This document shows positions 15,442 through 23,491 of a stretch of DNA of 36,629 nt, piece after piece. Every line of letters starts with the position of its first letter. Within the stretch, counting starts at the first letter, position 1. The notes under the pieces were generated by a model. That model was not told the origin of the DNA, did not search any database, and saw only the letters and a list, made by a program, of their open reading frames with translations. The DNA is from Planctomycetota bacterium (lineage in GTDB: Bacteria > Planctomycetota > UBA1135 > UBA2386), in assembly GCA_021776805.1 (NCBI GenBank), contig JAJFFD010000063.1, positions 1-36,629 of the forward strand, given 5' to 3'. The position numbers and the translations under genes are program-made.

Positions 15442-17173
15442 CCCGCTCGAGCTCGCTGATCTTGGCGAGAAGCTCATCGGGAGTATGCAGAGTCGCCTTG
15501 ACCTCATGACCGAGGGAGACTTGCACGTAGGGGCGCTCCTCAGCCTGCAGTCCACTGCGTCCCAGGAGAATGGGGTCGTGCAGGGGGTCGAGCATCTGGA
15601 CGATACGCGAGGGGACGTAGGGAGCGAGAGCGGCCCTGCGTAGGGCATCCGCTTCTTCGGTCTTGCGATCCCCAACGATCATGATGACCAAGGGTTCGTA
15701 GAAGATCAGGTCAACGGCCCGCGCATAGCCGGCTACGTAGTAGCCGTATTCCTTGTAGTCGCCGGTGAAGGCCTCGAGGGTGCGCACCGCTTCGTCGTGG
15801 AACTCATGGCGGTGTGATAGGAAGGACTGACGCAACAGCGCTTCGGCCATGGCCGAGTTCTCCAGGATGCTGCGATTGCGCCTGCGCATGGAGCCCAGAT
15901 CGTGCGGGTCCGCCAGGATGTCGAAGAAGCCGCCGCCCGGGGCCTTCTGCCTCTCGATGGCGAGTTCGGCGAGCTTCTCTGCCGGCAGCAGGAAGTCCGA
16001 GTTGCCCGTGTGCTGGGCCGTGTCGATGAGGGCTCGGATCATGTAGGCCTGATCCGAGAGCATCCCCGGCAGGTGATAGGTGCCGTCCCAGTAGTGGTAG
16101 ATCCCGTCGCGCTCGTCGTAGAGGTTCCCGAGTAGGAACTCCATGGAGGACATGGCGCGCTCGCGCAAGTCCGAGTTATCCAGGACCACCGAAGCCTTTA
16201 GCAGTGCCGAGATCGCCATGCCATTCCAGTTGGCATAGATGGTCTTGTCCACCGCGGGGCGGTTGCGAGCGCGGCGGTCTTCACGATTGAGCAGGTAGTA
16301 GTCCGCGTCAGCATCTTGATTGCCGAAGAAGGCGCCGGTCTCCGGATCCAACATGAACTCGAGCATCCAATTGCAGATGCCTTCGGAGACCTTGCGATAG
16401 GCGGGATTGTCGAAGAGTTGATAGGCTTCGAGGTAGCAGCGCAGGCGAAGCGCGTTCGCGTCCAGGACCTTCTCGAAGTTCGGGCTGCGCCAGTCGGGCG
16501 TCTTGGAGAAGCGGAAGAAACCACCATCGATGGGATCGTGGATGGCGCCTTCCATCATCTTGTCCAGAGTCGTCGTGACCACCTCACGCATGCGTGGGTC
16601 GTCCTTCTTCGCTACCTGAACGAGGGCGAAGTCGATGGCCTCCGGATGGGGGAACTTCGAGCTCTCACCCCAGCCACCGTAGCGATGATCGAACTTGTCG
16701 TAGATGGCGTCGATTACGTCTTCGGTGATGCGGATGTTGAGCTTGCCGCTTACGCCCTTGACGCTGCTGCTGCCACTCTTCTGAGACCAGAGGCTGCGTA
16801 GGCCATCTTCGATCTCCTCGCGGTGGTTCTTCAGATAGCCAAGAACCTTCTGCAGGCGGTCGAGGAGCTGTTCGCTCTCCAGGAAGCCGTCGTTGCTGAT
16901 CAGCTCTCCGTCAGGAGTCAGGTAGGCGATCGTTGGCCAGCTACCCGTGCCGTAGCGTTCGTTCACATCAGGACGGCGTTCGGCATCAACTTTGAGCGCG
17001 ATGAAGGACTCGCTGACGAGGTCTTGTACCTCCGTTTCATCGAAGGTGGTCTTCAGCAGCTCCTTGCTGTGCTGGCACCAGGGCTTGGTTATGACCAAGA
17101 TCAGAGGGCGGTCGGACTGACGAGCTGACTCGAAGGTGCTTGCTTCGAATTCTTGCCAGTTGATTTCTGCCAT
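15431..17173 (-). CDS. DUF255/thioredoxin-like protein (YyaL/SSP411 family)
   Basis: A 580-residue protein with an N-terminal thioredoxin-like domain (about 1-110) and a C-terminal (alpha/alpha)6 barrel related to N-acylglucosamine epimerases. Family marks are TFDETEVQDLVSESFIALKVD, AERRPDVNERYG, DKFDHRYGGWGESSKFPHPE, GAIHDPIDGGFFRFS, DWRSPNFEKVLDANA and NWNGMAISALLKAS. The redox motif is altered: the family CHWC is replaced here by C33-Q-H-S36, leaving one cysteine. The N-terminus is also shorter than usual (family about 650-700 residues). Function of the family is not established. It lies 93 bases downstream of rsfS on the same strand. Confidence 0.88.
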   Translation of the reverse strand: MAEINWQEFEASTFESARQSDRPLILVITKPWCQHSKELLKTTFDETEVQDLVSESFIALKVDAERRPDVNERYGTGSWPTIAYLTPDGELISNDGFLESEQLLDRLQKVLGYLKNHREEIEDGLRSLWSQKSGSSSVKGVSGKLNIRITEDVIDAIYDKFDHRYGGWGESSKFPHPEAIDFALVQVAKKDDPRMREVVTTTLDKMMEGAIHDPIDGGFFRFSKTPDWRSPNFEKVLDANALRLRCYLEAYQLFDNPAYRKVSEGICNWMLEFMLDPETGAFFGNQDADADYYLLNREDRRARNRPAVDKTIYANWNGMAISALLKASVVLDNSDLRERAMSSMEFLLGNLYDERDGIYHYWDGTYHLPGMLSDQAYMIRALIDTAQHTGNSDFLLPAEKLAELAIERQKAPGGGFFDILADPHDLGSMRRRNRSILENSAMAEALLRQSFLSHRHEFHDEAVRTLEAFTGDYKEYGYYVAGYARAVDLIFYEPLVIMIVGDRKTEEADALRRAALAPYVPSRIVQMLDPLHDPILLGRSGLQAEERPYVQVSLGHEVKATLHTPDELLAKISELERERR

Positions 17174-17198
17174 GCTCTTCTGCGCTCGGGTCTTGCTT

Positions 17199-17212
17199 CT
17201 TACATCGGTAAG
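17199..17212. promoter_or_regulatory. Short dyad upstream of the DUF255 gene
   Basis: CTTAC-ATCG-GTAAG is a perfect 5-bp dyad 25-40 bases upstream of the DUF255 start. It could be an operator or part of the mRNA leader; no convincing promoter boxes accompany it. Confidence 0.2.
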
Positions 17213-17222
17213 TATGCACTTT

Positions 17223-17260
17223 GCCGCTGAGTCAATCCGCCGTCGAATCGACTCGGCAGC
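17223..17260 (-). terminator. Hairpin downstream of rsfS
   Basis: On the minus strand GCTGCCGAGTC pairs with GACTCAGCGGC around a 16-base loop: 11 positions with one G-U and one mismatch. It lies 7 bases after the rsfS stop and 50 bases before the DUF255 start. No U-tract follows, so it may be a weak terminator or an RNA-stability hairpin. Confidence 0.35.
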
Positions 17261-17266
17261 GCTTGA

Positions 17267-17851
17267 TCAGCTGCCAGGAATGTCCGAAGGGGACTCGCCC
17301 GGACCCGGCACGACCGGACCCGGCAGATGCGCTGGGTTACGGCCCTGGGGAATGCCCTGCTCCTGTGTCGCCGGCTCCGCTACGAAGCTCGGCGTGAAGG
17401 GCAGGACCGGGACATCTGCCCAGAGGCTCTCCAGGCTATAGAACTCCCGGGTCTCCTCGAGGAAGCAGTGCACCACGACTTCATCGAAGTCCAGGAGGAC
17501 CCAACCACTCTCGCCCTCCAGGCCGGCGGTGTTCAGTCGGGGGCAGGACTGAGCCTTCATGCTCATGGAGAGTTCGTTCGCCAGTGCTTGCGCATGGCGA
17601 CGGTTGCGGGCAGTGGCGATCACGAAGAAATCGGCAATGGCCAGGGGCCCGGAGACATCCAGAATGCGGATGTCGGTGGCTTGCCTGCTGTCGAGAGTCT
17701 CGGCGGCGGCTAAAGCCATCTCTTTGGCGTCGATGAGTTCTTGCTCCTTGGGAGGCGGTCGGTGGCTTCCCAAGGATACCAGGGGAGCCATCGACCGGTC
17801 AGTGCCAGGGTCGGATTGGACCAGAGTCGGTTGCGGGCCCGGCCCTTTCAA
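17267..17851 (-). CDS. rsfS: Ribosome silencing factor RsfS with terminal extensions
   Basis: RsfS binds ribosomal protein L14 and blocks joining of the subunits, lowering translation in starvation. The core spans about residues 43-148: ALAAAETLDSRQATDIRILD, ADFFVIATARNRRHAQALAN, GWVLLDFDEVVVHCFLEETR and EFYSLESLW. From the TTG at 17851, which overlaps the hppA stop (TTGA 17848-17851), the protein has 194 residues, against 105-130 usually: a 40-residue N-terminal part and a Pro/Gly-rich tail of about 45. The ATG at 17791 gives a shorter form. Neither start has a Shine-Dalgarno sequence. The usual neighbours nadD and rlmH are absent. Confidence 0.88.
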   Translation of the reverse strand: MKGPGPQPTLVQSDPGTDRSMAPLVSLGSHRPPPKEQELIDAKEMALAAAETLDSRQATDIRILDVSGPLAIADFFVIATARNRRHAQALANELSMSMKAQSCPRLNTAGLEGESGWVLLDFDEVVVHCFLEETREFYSLESLWADVPVLPFTPSFVAEPATQEQGIPQGRNPAHLPGPVVPGPGESPSDIPGS

Positions 17852-19887
17852 GAAAAGAGGGGCAGTGCCAGCACCGAGGCGATGGACATGAGCTTGATCA
17901 GGATGTTGATCGATGGACCAGCGGTGTCCTTGAAGGGATCGCCGACTGTATCACCGATAACCGTGGCCTTGTGGACATCAGAGCCCTTGCCGCCGAGGTT
18001 TCCGGCTTCGACGTACTTCTTGGCGTTGTCCCAGGCTCCGCCGGCATTGGCCATGAAGAGGGCCAACATGACGCCAGTTCCGAGAGCTCCCGCGAGCATT
18101 CCGCCGACGGCTTCTCGGCCGAAGATCTTGCCGACCAGCAGTGGGGCAACCACGGCCAGCAGACCCGGGACGATCATCGCCTTGAGCGAGCCCTCAGTGG
18201 AAATGGCCACGCAGCGTTCATAGTCGGGCTTCGTCGTGCCCTCCAGGATCCCGGGCATCTCCCGGAACTGGCGGCGCACTTCCTCGACCATGTCATTGGC
18301 GGCTTTGCCCACAGCCTTCATGGCCATGGAAGAGAACAAGAAGGGCAGCATGGAGCCGATCAGTAGACCGGTGATCACCTGCGGGTCGCCGAGGTCCATG
18401 GCGAAGTTGCCATCTGCACCACCGGATCCGCTCGCTTCCGCCTTGGTCTTGTAGGTATTGAACAGAGCCAGTGCGGTGAGGGCTGCGGAACCGATGGCAA
18501 AGCCCTTGCCGATGGCGGCAGTGGTGTTGCCGGTGGCGTCCAGGGCGTCGGTACGCCTGCGAACTTCGGGCTCCAGTTCGGCCATCTCCGCCAAGCCGCC
18601 AGCGTTGTCGGCGACTGGACCGAAGGCATCGATGCCCAGGGAGATGCCGAGAGTGGCGAGCATGCCGACCGCGGCGATGCAGATGCCGTAGACACCGGCG
18701 AGCTGATCACAAAGGAGAATGCCGACCGCCAGGAGGAGGACCGGCAGCCAGGTGGATGCCATGCCCGTGGCCAGGCCATGAATGATGTTAGTTGCCGGCC
18801 CCGACTCGCTCTGCTTGGCGATGTTGTGTACCGGGCCCTTCTTCTCCGAGGTGTAGTACTCGGTGACCTGGCCGATGAGCACGCCCATGAACAGGCCGAT
18901 GAGCATGGCGAAGTAGACGTTCCAATAGCTACCGCCCTCAACAGGCGTCGGCTGGATGATCGGCGTCATGATCGCCATGACGATGGCGAGGATGACCGAT
19001 GCACCGATGAGTCCGCTGTGCAGAGCGTGGCCCAGACGGGCTTCATCGTCGCCCTTTACGAACCGGGTGCCAGCCATGGATGAGAGGATGCCGAAGAGGG
19101 CCAGCACCAGCGGGAAGGAGAGAAGCGCCGGGACGGCTTCTGGGCTGCCGATCGCTGCACCGAGCACCATGGTCGCCAACAGAGCACCGACGAAGCTCTC
19201 GAAGAGGTCGGCACCCATGCCAGCCACATCGCCGACATTGTCGCCGACGTTGTCAGCGATGGTCGCCGGGTTGCGCGGGTCATCCTCGGGGATACCAGCT
19301 TCCACCTTGCCCACCAGGTCAGCGCCAACGTCAGCAGCCTTGGTATAGATACCACCACCGACACGAGCGAAGAGGGCGATGGATGAAGCGCCGAAGGAGA
19401 AGCCGAGGACGTCATTCAGTGCCTGGGTGTCGTGGCCATAAAACAGCAGCAGAATCACGATGCCACCCAGTCCCAGGCCGGTGACGGTCATGCCCATGAC
19501 CGTGCCGCTCTTGAATGAGATGTCGAGCGCCTTGGCGAGGCTATCGCGAGCACCCTGCGTCGTGCGAACCGCCGCGCGGGTGGCTGTGTGCATGCCGAAG
19601 TAACCGGCCGAACCCGAGGCTGCCGCGCCCAGCAGGAAGGCGAAGGCCATGCGTCCGCCGAAGCCTTCGATCAGCAGCATCAAGACAAAGACGATGCCGA
19701 CAAAGATTGCGAGCCAGCGGTACTCAGCAAAGAGGAATGCCTTGCCGCCAGCTTGGATGGCACGGGCGATCTCCTGCATCTTCTCCGTGCCCGCATCCTG
19801 GCTCATGATGTACTGGAAGAGTCTTGCCGCGTAGACGACTGCGCCTATGGCAACGACCAGGGCGATGATGGACCAGGTCTCGAACAT
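17848..19887 (-). CDS. hppA: Membrane-bound ion-translocating pyrophosphatase, K+-dependent type
   Basis: An integral pump of 679 residues that couples hydrolysis of pyrophosphate to export of H+ or Na+. The sequence has about 16 hydrophobic segments. The substrate site shows GGIYTKAADVGADLVGKVEA, GIPEDDPRNPATIADNVGDN and VGDVAGMGADLFES, then DAFGPVADNAGGLAEM, NAGGAWDNAKKYVE and GDTVGDPFKDTAGPS near the C-terminus. Ala in GNTTAAIGKG, where K+-independent enzymes have Lys, marks the K+-dependent subfamily. Whether it pumps Na+ or H+ needs alignment of helix 6. It is upstream of and coupled to rsfS, and 105 bases after dedA. Confidence 0.96.
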   Translation of the reverse strand: MFETWSIIALVVAIGAVVYAARLFQYIMSQDAGTEKMQEIARAIQAGGKAFLFAEYRWLAIFVGIVFVLMLLIEGFGGRMAFAFLLGAAASGSAGYFGMHTATRAAVRTTQGARDSLAKALDISFKSGTVMGMTVTGLGLGGIVILLLFYGHDTQALNDVLGFSFGASSIALFARVGGGIYTKAADVGADLVGKVEAGIPEDDPRNPATIADNVGDNVGDVAGMGADLFESFVGALLATMVLGAAIGSPEAVPALLSFPLVLALFGILSSMAGTRFVKGDDEARLGHALHSGLIGASVILAIVMAIMTPIIQPTPVEGGSYWNVYFAMLIGLFMGVLIGQVTEYYTSEKKGPVHNIAKQSESGPATNIIHGLATGMASTWLPVLLLAVGILLCDQLAGVYGICIAAVGMLATLGISLGIDAFGPVADNAGGLAEMAELEPEVRRRTDALDATGNTTAAIGKGFAIGSAALTALALFNTYKTKAEASGSGGADGNFAMDLGDPQVITGLLIGSMLPFLFSSMAMKAVGKAANDMVEEVRRQFREMPGILEGTTKPDYERCVAISTEGSLKAMIVPGLLAVVAPLLVGKIFGREAVGGMLAGALGTGVMLALFMANAGGAWDNAKKYVEAGNLGGKGSDVHKATVIGDTVGDPFKDTAGPSINILIKLMSIASVLALPLFS

Positions 19888-19918
19888 GATCTGGGAGCTG
19901 AGCTTTGGGTTAGAGAAT

Positions 19919-20003
19919 GAGGGCCCCAGGAGGGGGGTGCCGCGTAAGGGGGGGGAACCATAGCCTTCGGCTATGCCACCTACAAGCGAAGGCTAGGGCC
20001 CTC
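19919..20003 (-). promoter_or_regulatory. Structured leader between dedA and hppA
   Basis: CATAGCC-TTC-GGCTATG at 19959-19975 forms a 7-bp hairpin. AGCCTTCG at 19962-19969 can instead pair with CGAAGGCT at 19987-19994, and GAGGGCCC at 19919-19926 with GGGCCCTC at 19996-20003. G-runs of six (19932-19937) and eight (19948-19955) lie between. On the minus strand this follows dedA and precedes hppA. It may be a terminator or attenuator; the role is inferred. Confidence 0.4.
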
Positions 20004-20757
20004 CCGAACCCTTGGCCTCGGGGCCATTGTCCGCTGCGGAGTCCGGATCCTCGAGGGGTGGGACTAGCCTCGGTCCATGGCTTGGCGCGGAGTTTTCCAC
20101 AGTCCCCGCATCCGCCTCTCCCCTGGGCTCCACGTAGGTCTCGCCCGGCAATCCGACCAGTGACCGCTGGCGGCTGCGCCAGCGCAGCCAGGTCCAGAGT
20201 CCCAGCACCGTGCCTGCGATCAGCACGGTGTAGAGGATGCCTTTTTCAACTTGGGTTATCTTGACCACCGCGTCCTCGATGGTGGCGCCGAAGACGTTCC
20301 CCACCAGGACCAGGGGGGGGGCGATCAAGAGAATCCCGGCCATGTCGAGGAAGATGAAGCGACCCCAGCCCATCTTCATCGTGCCGGCAGTGAAGTAGGC
20401 CACCACGCGGATCCCGGCGATGAAGCGGGAGAAGAAGATCACCAGGTCGCCGCGCCGGCGAAACCAGCGATCGAATCTGGCAAGTCGCTGGGGCGAAATG
20501 ATGAAGCGCATCGGGCGCAGACGCAGCAGCCTGGTGCCGAAGTGACGACCCAAGGCGAAGGGCACCAGGTCGCCGACCAGGATGGCGGCGGTGCAGACCA
20601 GCATCATCGGATACTGCTCGGCCAGGCCCTTGAAGCAGAGGTAACCGGCGGAGACGAGGACGATCTCCTCGGGAAGTGGCAGGCCCAGTCCGCAAAGGAG
20701 GAAGACAATTGAGACCCCGAGGTATGGGTGGTCGCCAAATGTCTCGATCAACTCCAT
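19993..20757 (-). CDS. DedA family membrane protein
   Basis: A 254-residue protein of the DedA/VTT family, members of which flip undecaprenyl phosphate or other phospholipids and support envelope integrity. Family marks are GLPLPEEIVLVSAGYL near the N-terminus with the acidic pair, VGDLVPFALGRHFG, and the basic motif FFSRFIAGIRVVAYFTAGTMKM. Four to five hydrophobic segments lie within the first 190 residues. The last 60 residues are polar, acidic and Pro-rich, an extension not usual for the family. It lies 6 bases after the hypothetical gene at 20764 and so belongs to the ABC-transporter transcript. A carrier-lipid recycling role suits the glycan genes nearby, but that is inference. Confidence 0.92.
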   Translation of the reverse strand: MELIETFGDHPYLGVSIVFLLCGLGLPLPEEIVLVSAGYLCFKGLAEQYPMMLVCTAAILVGDLVPFALGRHFGTRLLRLRPMRFIISPQRLARFDRWFRRRGDLVIFFSRFIAGIRVVAYFTAGTMKMGWGRFIFLDMAGILLIAPPLVLVGNVFGATIEDAVVKITQVEKGILYTVLIAGTVLGLWTWLRWRSRQRSLVGLPGETYVEPRGEADAGTVENSAPSHGPRLVPPLEDPDSAADNGPEAKGSGGP

Positions 20758-20763
20758 GTGTGT

Positions 20764-21555
20764 TTATCGATCTCGGTAGGCCGCGATGATCTCGGCCAGC
20801 AAGGGATCCTTGGCGAGATCTTCGAGGCTCTGACTCCGATCACCATCGAGAAATGCCCTAAACCGGGTCAAACTACCCATCCATTCTGCTGCCAGTTCGC
20901 GGTCGCGGAGACCTGCGAGCTTATCGATCCCGGTCTGCGTGAGCGCCTCGGCTCTGGACAAGTCCTGCATGCGCAGGGCGCCGGCGATGAGCCGCGGGAT
21001 GATTGTGATGCGCTGTTCCGTCTTGCTTTCGCTCGGATCCAGGCTGATTGCCCGGTCCATGAACTCGGCGGAGACCTCACTCGGATCACGCCCGAGACGT
21101 TCTCGCATGAGCTCTGCCAGTTGCGAATCCTGCATGCATCGGCTTTCGACCAAGAAGGCCTGCGTCAGGAGGATTTCGCCGGCCAGCATGGGTTTGTCAG
21201 TGGCCAGTTTCTCAACAGCCTCGTCGAGCCAAGCCAGGGAAGCCATCAGGCAGGCCAGGGAGGTTTCCGGGTCGGCCCGCCTGCCTACCGGGGCGAGGGA
21301 GCTCTCCCATGCGAAGTAGACGATGCCATCCACCCAGGTCGGGAAGTAGCCGGTCAGAATGCGCGCCTTGGCGACCCACTCCCCGGGAGCTCCGCGCCGA
21401 CGGGATTCCTGCAGGCTCTGCCATAGTTCCGGCAGAACCAGGGGGCGAGTCAGCGCCCTGATCAGATCCTCGGGGGCTTGGCGCTGGGAGCCCGGGCCGA
21501 GGCTTGAAAGGCCGTAAAGCAGAGCTGCCAGGATCACCGCCCCGAACCTGAGCAT
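20764..21555 (-). CDS. Exported or anchored hypothetical protein of the ABC operon
   Basis: A 263-residue protein starting MLRFGAVILAALLYGLSSLG, a signal peptide or single anchor, so the rest is probably periplasmic. The body is helical with repeats reminiscent of TPR units: ETSLACLMASLAWLDEAVEK, AGEILLTQAFLVESRC, SRAEALTQTGIDKLAGLRDR. No family is recognised. The frame is open to 21660, but the ATG at 21555 overlaps the permease stop (TGATG at 21553-21557) and is the natural start. It may be a partner of the ABC permease, judged only from coupling. Confidence 0.75.
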   Translation of the reverse strand: MLRFGAVILAALLYGLSSLGPGSQRQAPEDLIRALTRPLVLPELWQSLQESRRRGAPGEWVAKARILTGYFPTWVDGIVYFAWESSLAPVGRRADPETSLACLMASLAWLDEAVEKLATDKPMLAGEILLTQAFLVESRCMQDSQLAELMRERLGRDPSEVSAEFMDRAISLDPSESKTEQRITIIPRLIAGALRMQDLSRAEALTQTGIDKLAGLRDRELAAEWMGSLTRFRAFLDGDRSQSLEDLAKDPLLAEIIAAYRDR

Positions 21556-22613
21556 CAGCGACGAACTCCGCTGCGGAAGGGGATGGCGATCAGCAAGAGG
21601 GTGACGATGAGCGCGAGGCTGAGCAGGCTTTCCTCGCCTAGGCCGCTGCTGGGGATCCATTCGCCGCGCCCATAGGCCTGCAGAGCTGCGGCGTTGGGGG
21701 TCAGGTCCGCGAGGGTGCAGGCGACGAGGACAGTCAAGGCCAGGGCCAGGGATACGGCCTTGGAGCAGTCTCTTCCCAGGAGGCAGATCGCCGCCAGGGA
21801 AAGAGCTGCGGGCAGGAGATAGCTCAGGGCGGCGAGGATGCAGTTGATCCGGGAGTGGTGCTGCTCCGTAGAGAGCGAACAGACTGTGCCGGCGGGGAAG
21901 GAGACCCGGAAATCGCCGAAGTCCAGGGCGCGAATCTCGAGGCTACGCAGGGGCCGGCTCGGGAAGCGCAGGCTGATCAGCTCGTCGCTGTTGCTGATGA
22001 GGATTGGTTCTCGATTGAGAACTTTGCCATCGCCGATGACTTGAACATGCATGGCGCTGTAGCTGTCTCGTTCCAGCAGCAGGGCATGGGGGCGAAGATC
22101 GAGTCCCTCGGACTCCCAGGTCGAATGGACTGAAAAGCTGAGACTCCTCCTCGCGGGCTGCCGCCGATCCAGAGCAGGGGGAATGTCGAGATCCGCATCT
22201 GCGGGGAGCGCCCGAACGATCGGCCGGGCAGCCTCGCTCTTCCCCTCGCTTCTGGCGACCAGATCGAAGCAGAGGGCCATGACGATCAAGCCAGCGGCCA
22301 TGGCGATGATGCCGGCGATGCTGGCCAGGCCGCAGCCCTGCAGAGGTCCGATGCGCAGACGGCGGAGGTGCTTGCTGCCGGGCTGTTCTTTGCTGAGCAG
22401 AGGCCAGGACTCGAGGACTGCCGCGATGCCTGCCGCAGAGAGGAGGAGAGCTGGCAAGTGCAGCCAGAGACCCATACTGCTGCCGACGAGATCGCTGGCA
22501 TCACGCGGTTCCGGTCTGCTGGCCAGGACCGCCCAGCTCAGAGGGCAGAGGATGATGACCGGCCAGAAGAGGCGAGCCAGGCAGTCGGAGATAGTCTGGG
22601 CGAAGAGAATCAC
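21555..22613 (-). CDS. ABC transporter membrane protein with large ectodomain
   Basis: A protein of 352 residues with six predicted membrane segments in a 3+3 arrangement. Three helices (LFWPVIILCPLSWAVLAS; LHLPALLLSAAGIAAVL; ASIAGIIAMAAGLIVMALCF) are followed by about 130 polar, beta-rich residues, then three more (NCILAALSYLLPAALSLAAI; AVSLALALTVLVACTLADL; LLSLALIVTLLLIAIPF). The GTG at 22613 overlaps the TGA of the ATPase gene (GTGA) and is the preferred start; an ATG at 22661 would overlap it by 52 bases. It is the likely permease for the ATPase upstream. No known ABC-2 permease signature was found, so the pairing rests on context. Confidence 0.75.
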   Translation of the reverse strand: MILFAQTISDCLARLFWPVIILCPLSWAVLASRPEPRDASDLVGSSMGLWLHLPALLLSAAGIAAVLESWPLLSKEQPGSKHLRRLRIGPLQGCGLASIAGIIAMAAGLIVMALCFDLVARSEGKSEAARPIVRALPADADLDIPPALDRRQPARRSLSFSVHSTWESEGLDLRPHALLLERDSYSAMHVQVIGDGKVLNREPILISNSDELISLRFPSRPLRSLEIRALDFGDFRVSFPAGTVCSLSTEQHHSRINCILAALSYLLPAALSLAAICLLGRDCSKAVSLALALTVLVACTLADLTPNAAALQAYGRGEWIPSSGLGEESLLSLALIVTLLLIAIPFRSGVRR

Positions 22614-23449
22614 TTCAGGTCTCGCAAGAATGCGAAGAGGTGGCGCCGCCCCTGTCGCCATCCTTTCGTGCTGCCACCCGCCTTCGCCACGGCCTCGACG
22701 ACTCGATCTTGCCCGCTTGCATCGAGACCGCTGGCGGCGAGCAACTGTTCTTCGGTGCTCAAGAGCTCATCGAGGGAACCCTCGGCGCGCTTTCTGCCCG
22801 CAACCAAGACGCAGACGCGATCGCAGACCCGTTCGACTTCCTGTAGGTGATGGGAGGCCATCAGGACGCTGCCACCGCCGGCGCGAAACTTCTCCAAGAT
22901 CTCCATGACCAGCAGGGAAGCTTCCGGATCCAGGCCGGATGTTGGCTCGTCCAGGATCAGGAGTTTCGGTTCGGGCAGAAGTGCTGCGGCCAGGGCGAGG
23001 CGGCGTTGCAAGCCGGTGCTGAGTTTTCCCAGCTTCCGCTCCGCGACTCCATCGAGTCGCAGTTGGCTGAGAACTGCCTTGCGTCGGGCACTGAGCTCGG
23101 CCCCCGGCAGACCCATGAGGCTGCCGAGATAATCGAGGAACTCGCCGGGCTTGAGTTGTGGAAAGGGGAGAGGGCCCTCCGGTTGATAGCCCATCATCGC
23201 GATGAGTTGTCGATCCCCAGCTGCCCTGCCGAGAATTCTCGCTCGCCCCTTCGTCTGTCTCAGCCCACCGCTGAGGATCTCGAGAAGAGTGGTCTTGCCC
23301 GATCCGTTTGGGCCGAGGATGCCGAGGATTTCTCCGGGACGAACTTGCAGATCCACGCCGATGAGAGCCTCGACGGCAGGGCTACCCCAGCTGCCGGGGT
23401 AACGCAGGTGGAGACTTTCGACCTCGATCGCAAGTTCAGTTGGGTCCAC
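22610..23449 (-). CDS. ABC transporter ATP-binding protein
   Basis: A 279-residue ATPase of the ABC-2/drug-export type. Walker A is GPNGSGKT at about 46-53, the Q-loop lies in MGYQPEGPLPFPQLKPGEFL, the signature is LSTGLQRR rather than LSGGQ, Walker B is LLILDEPTSGLDPEA and the switch His is in MASHHLQEVERV. The last 60 residues form the C-terminal extension of export ATPases. The start is GTG at 23449. It is the first gene of the long minus-strand run and is divergent from the FHA gene 42 bases away. With the coupled permease it would export or extract a lipid, peptide or drug; the cargo is unknown. Confidence 0.93.
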   Translation of the reverse strand: MDPTELAIEVESLHLRYPGSWGSPAVEALIGVDLQVRPGEILGILGPNGSGKTTLLEILSGGLRQTKGRARILGRAAGDRQLIAMMGYQPEGPLPFPQLKPGEFLDYLGSLMGLPGAELSARRKAVLSQLRLDGVAERKLGKLSTGLQRRLALAAALLPEPKLLILDEPTSGLDPEASLLVMEILEKFRAGGGSVLMASHHLQEVERVCDRVCVLVAGRKRAEGSLDELLSTEEQLLAASGLDASGQDRVVEAVAKAGGSTKGWRQGRRHLFAFLRDLK

Positions 23450-23467
23450 GGCGAGCCATGCTATCTT
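23440..23467 (+). promoter_or_regulatory. Candidate promoter of the FHA gene
   Basis: TTGGGT at 23440-23445 and TATCTT at 23462-23467 are 16 bases apart. A start near 23474 gives a leader of about 18 bases. The -35 box overlaps the start of the divergent ABC gene, so the two transcripts could interfere. Confidence 0.3.
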
Positions 23468-23491
23468 GCCCTCCTCGCAATTGCGCAGCCC

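Noticed and set aside
22847-23491. Upstream extension of the FHA protein frame
   Set aside because: This part is antisense to the ABC ATPase and has no homology-like features; the FHA domain fits the ATG at 23492.
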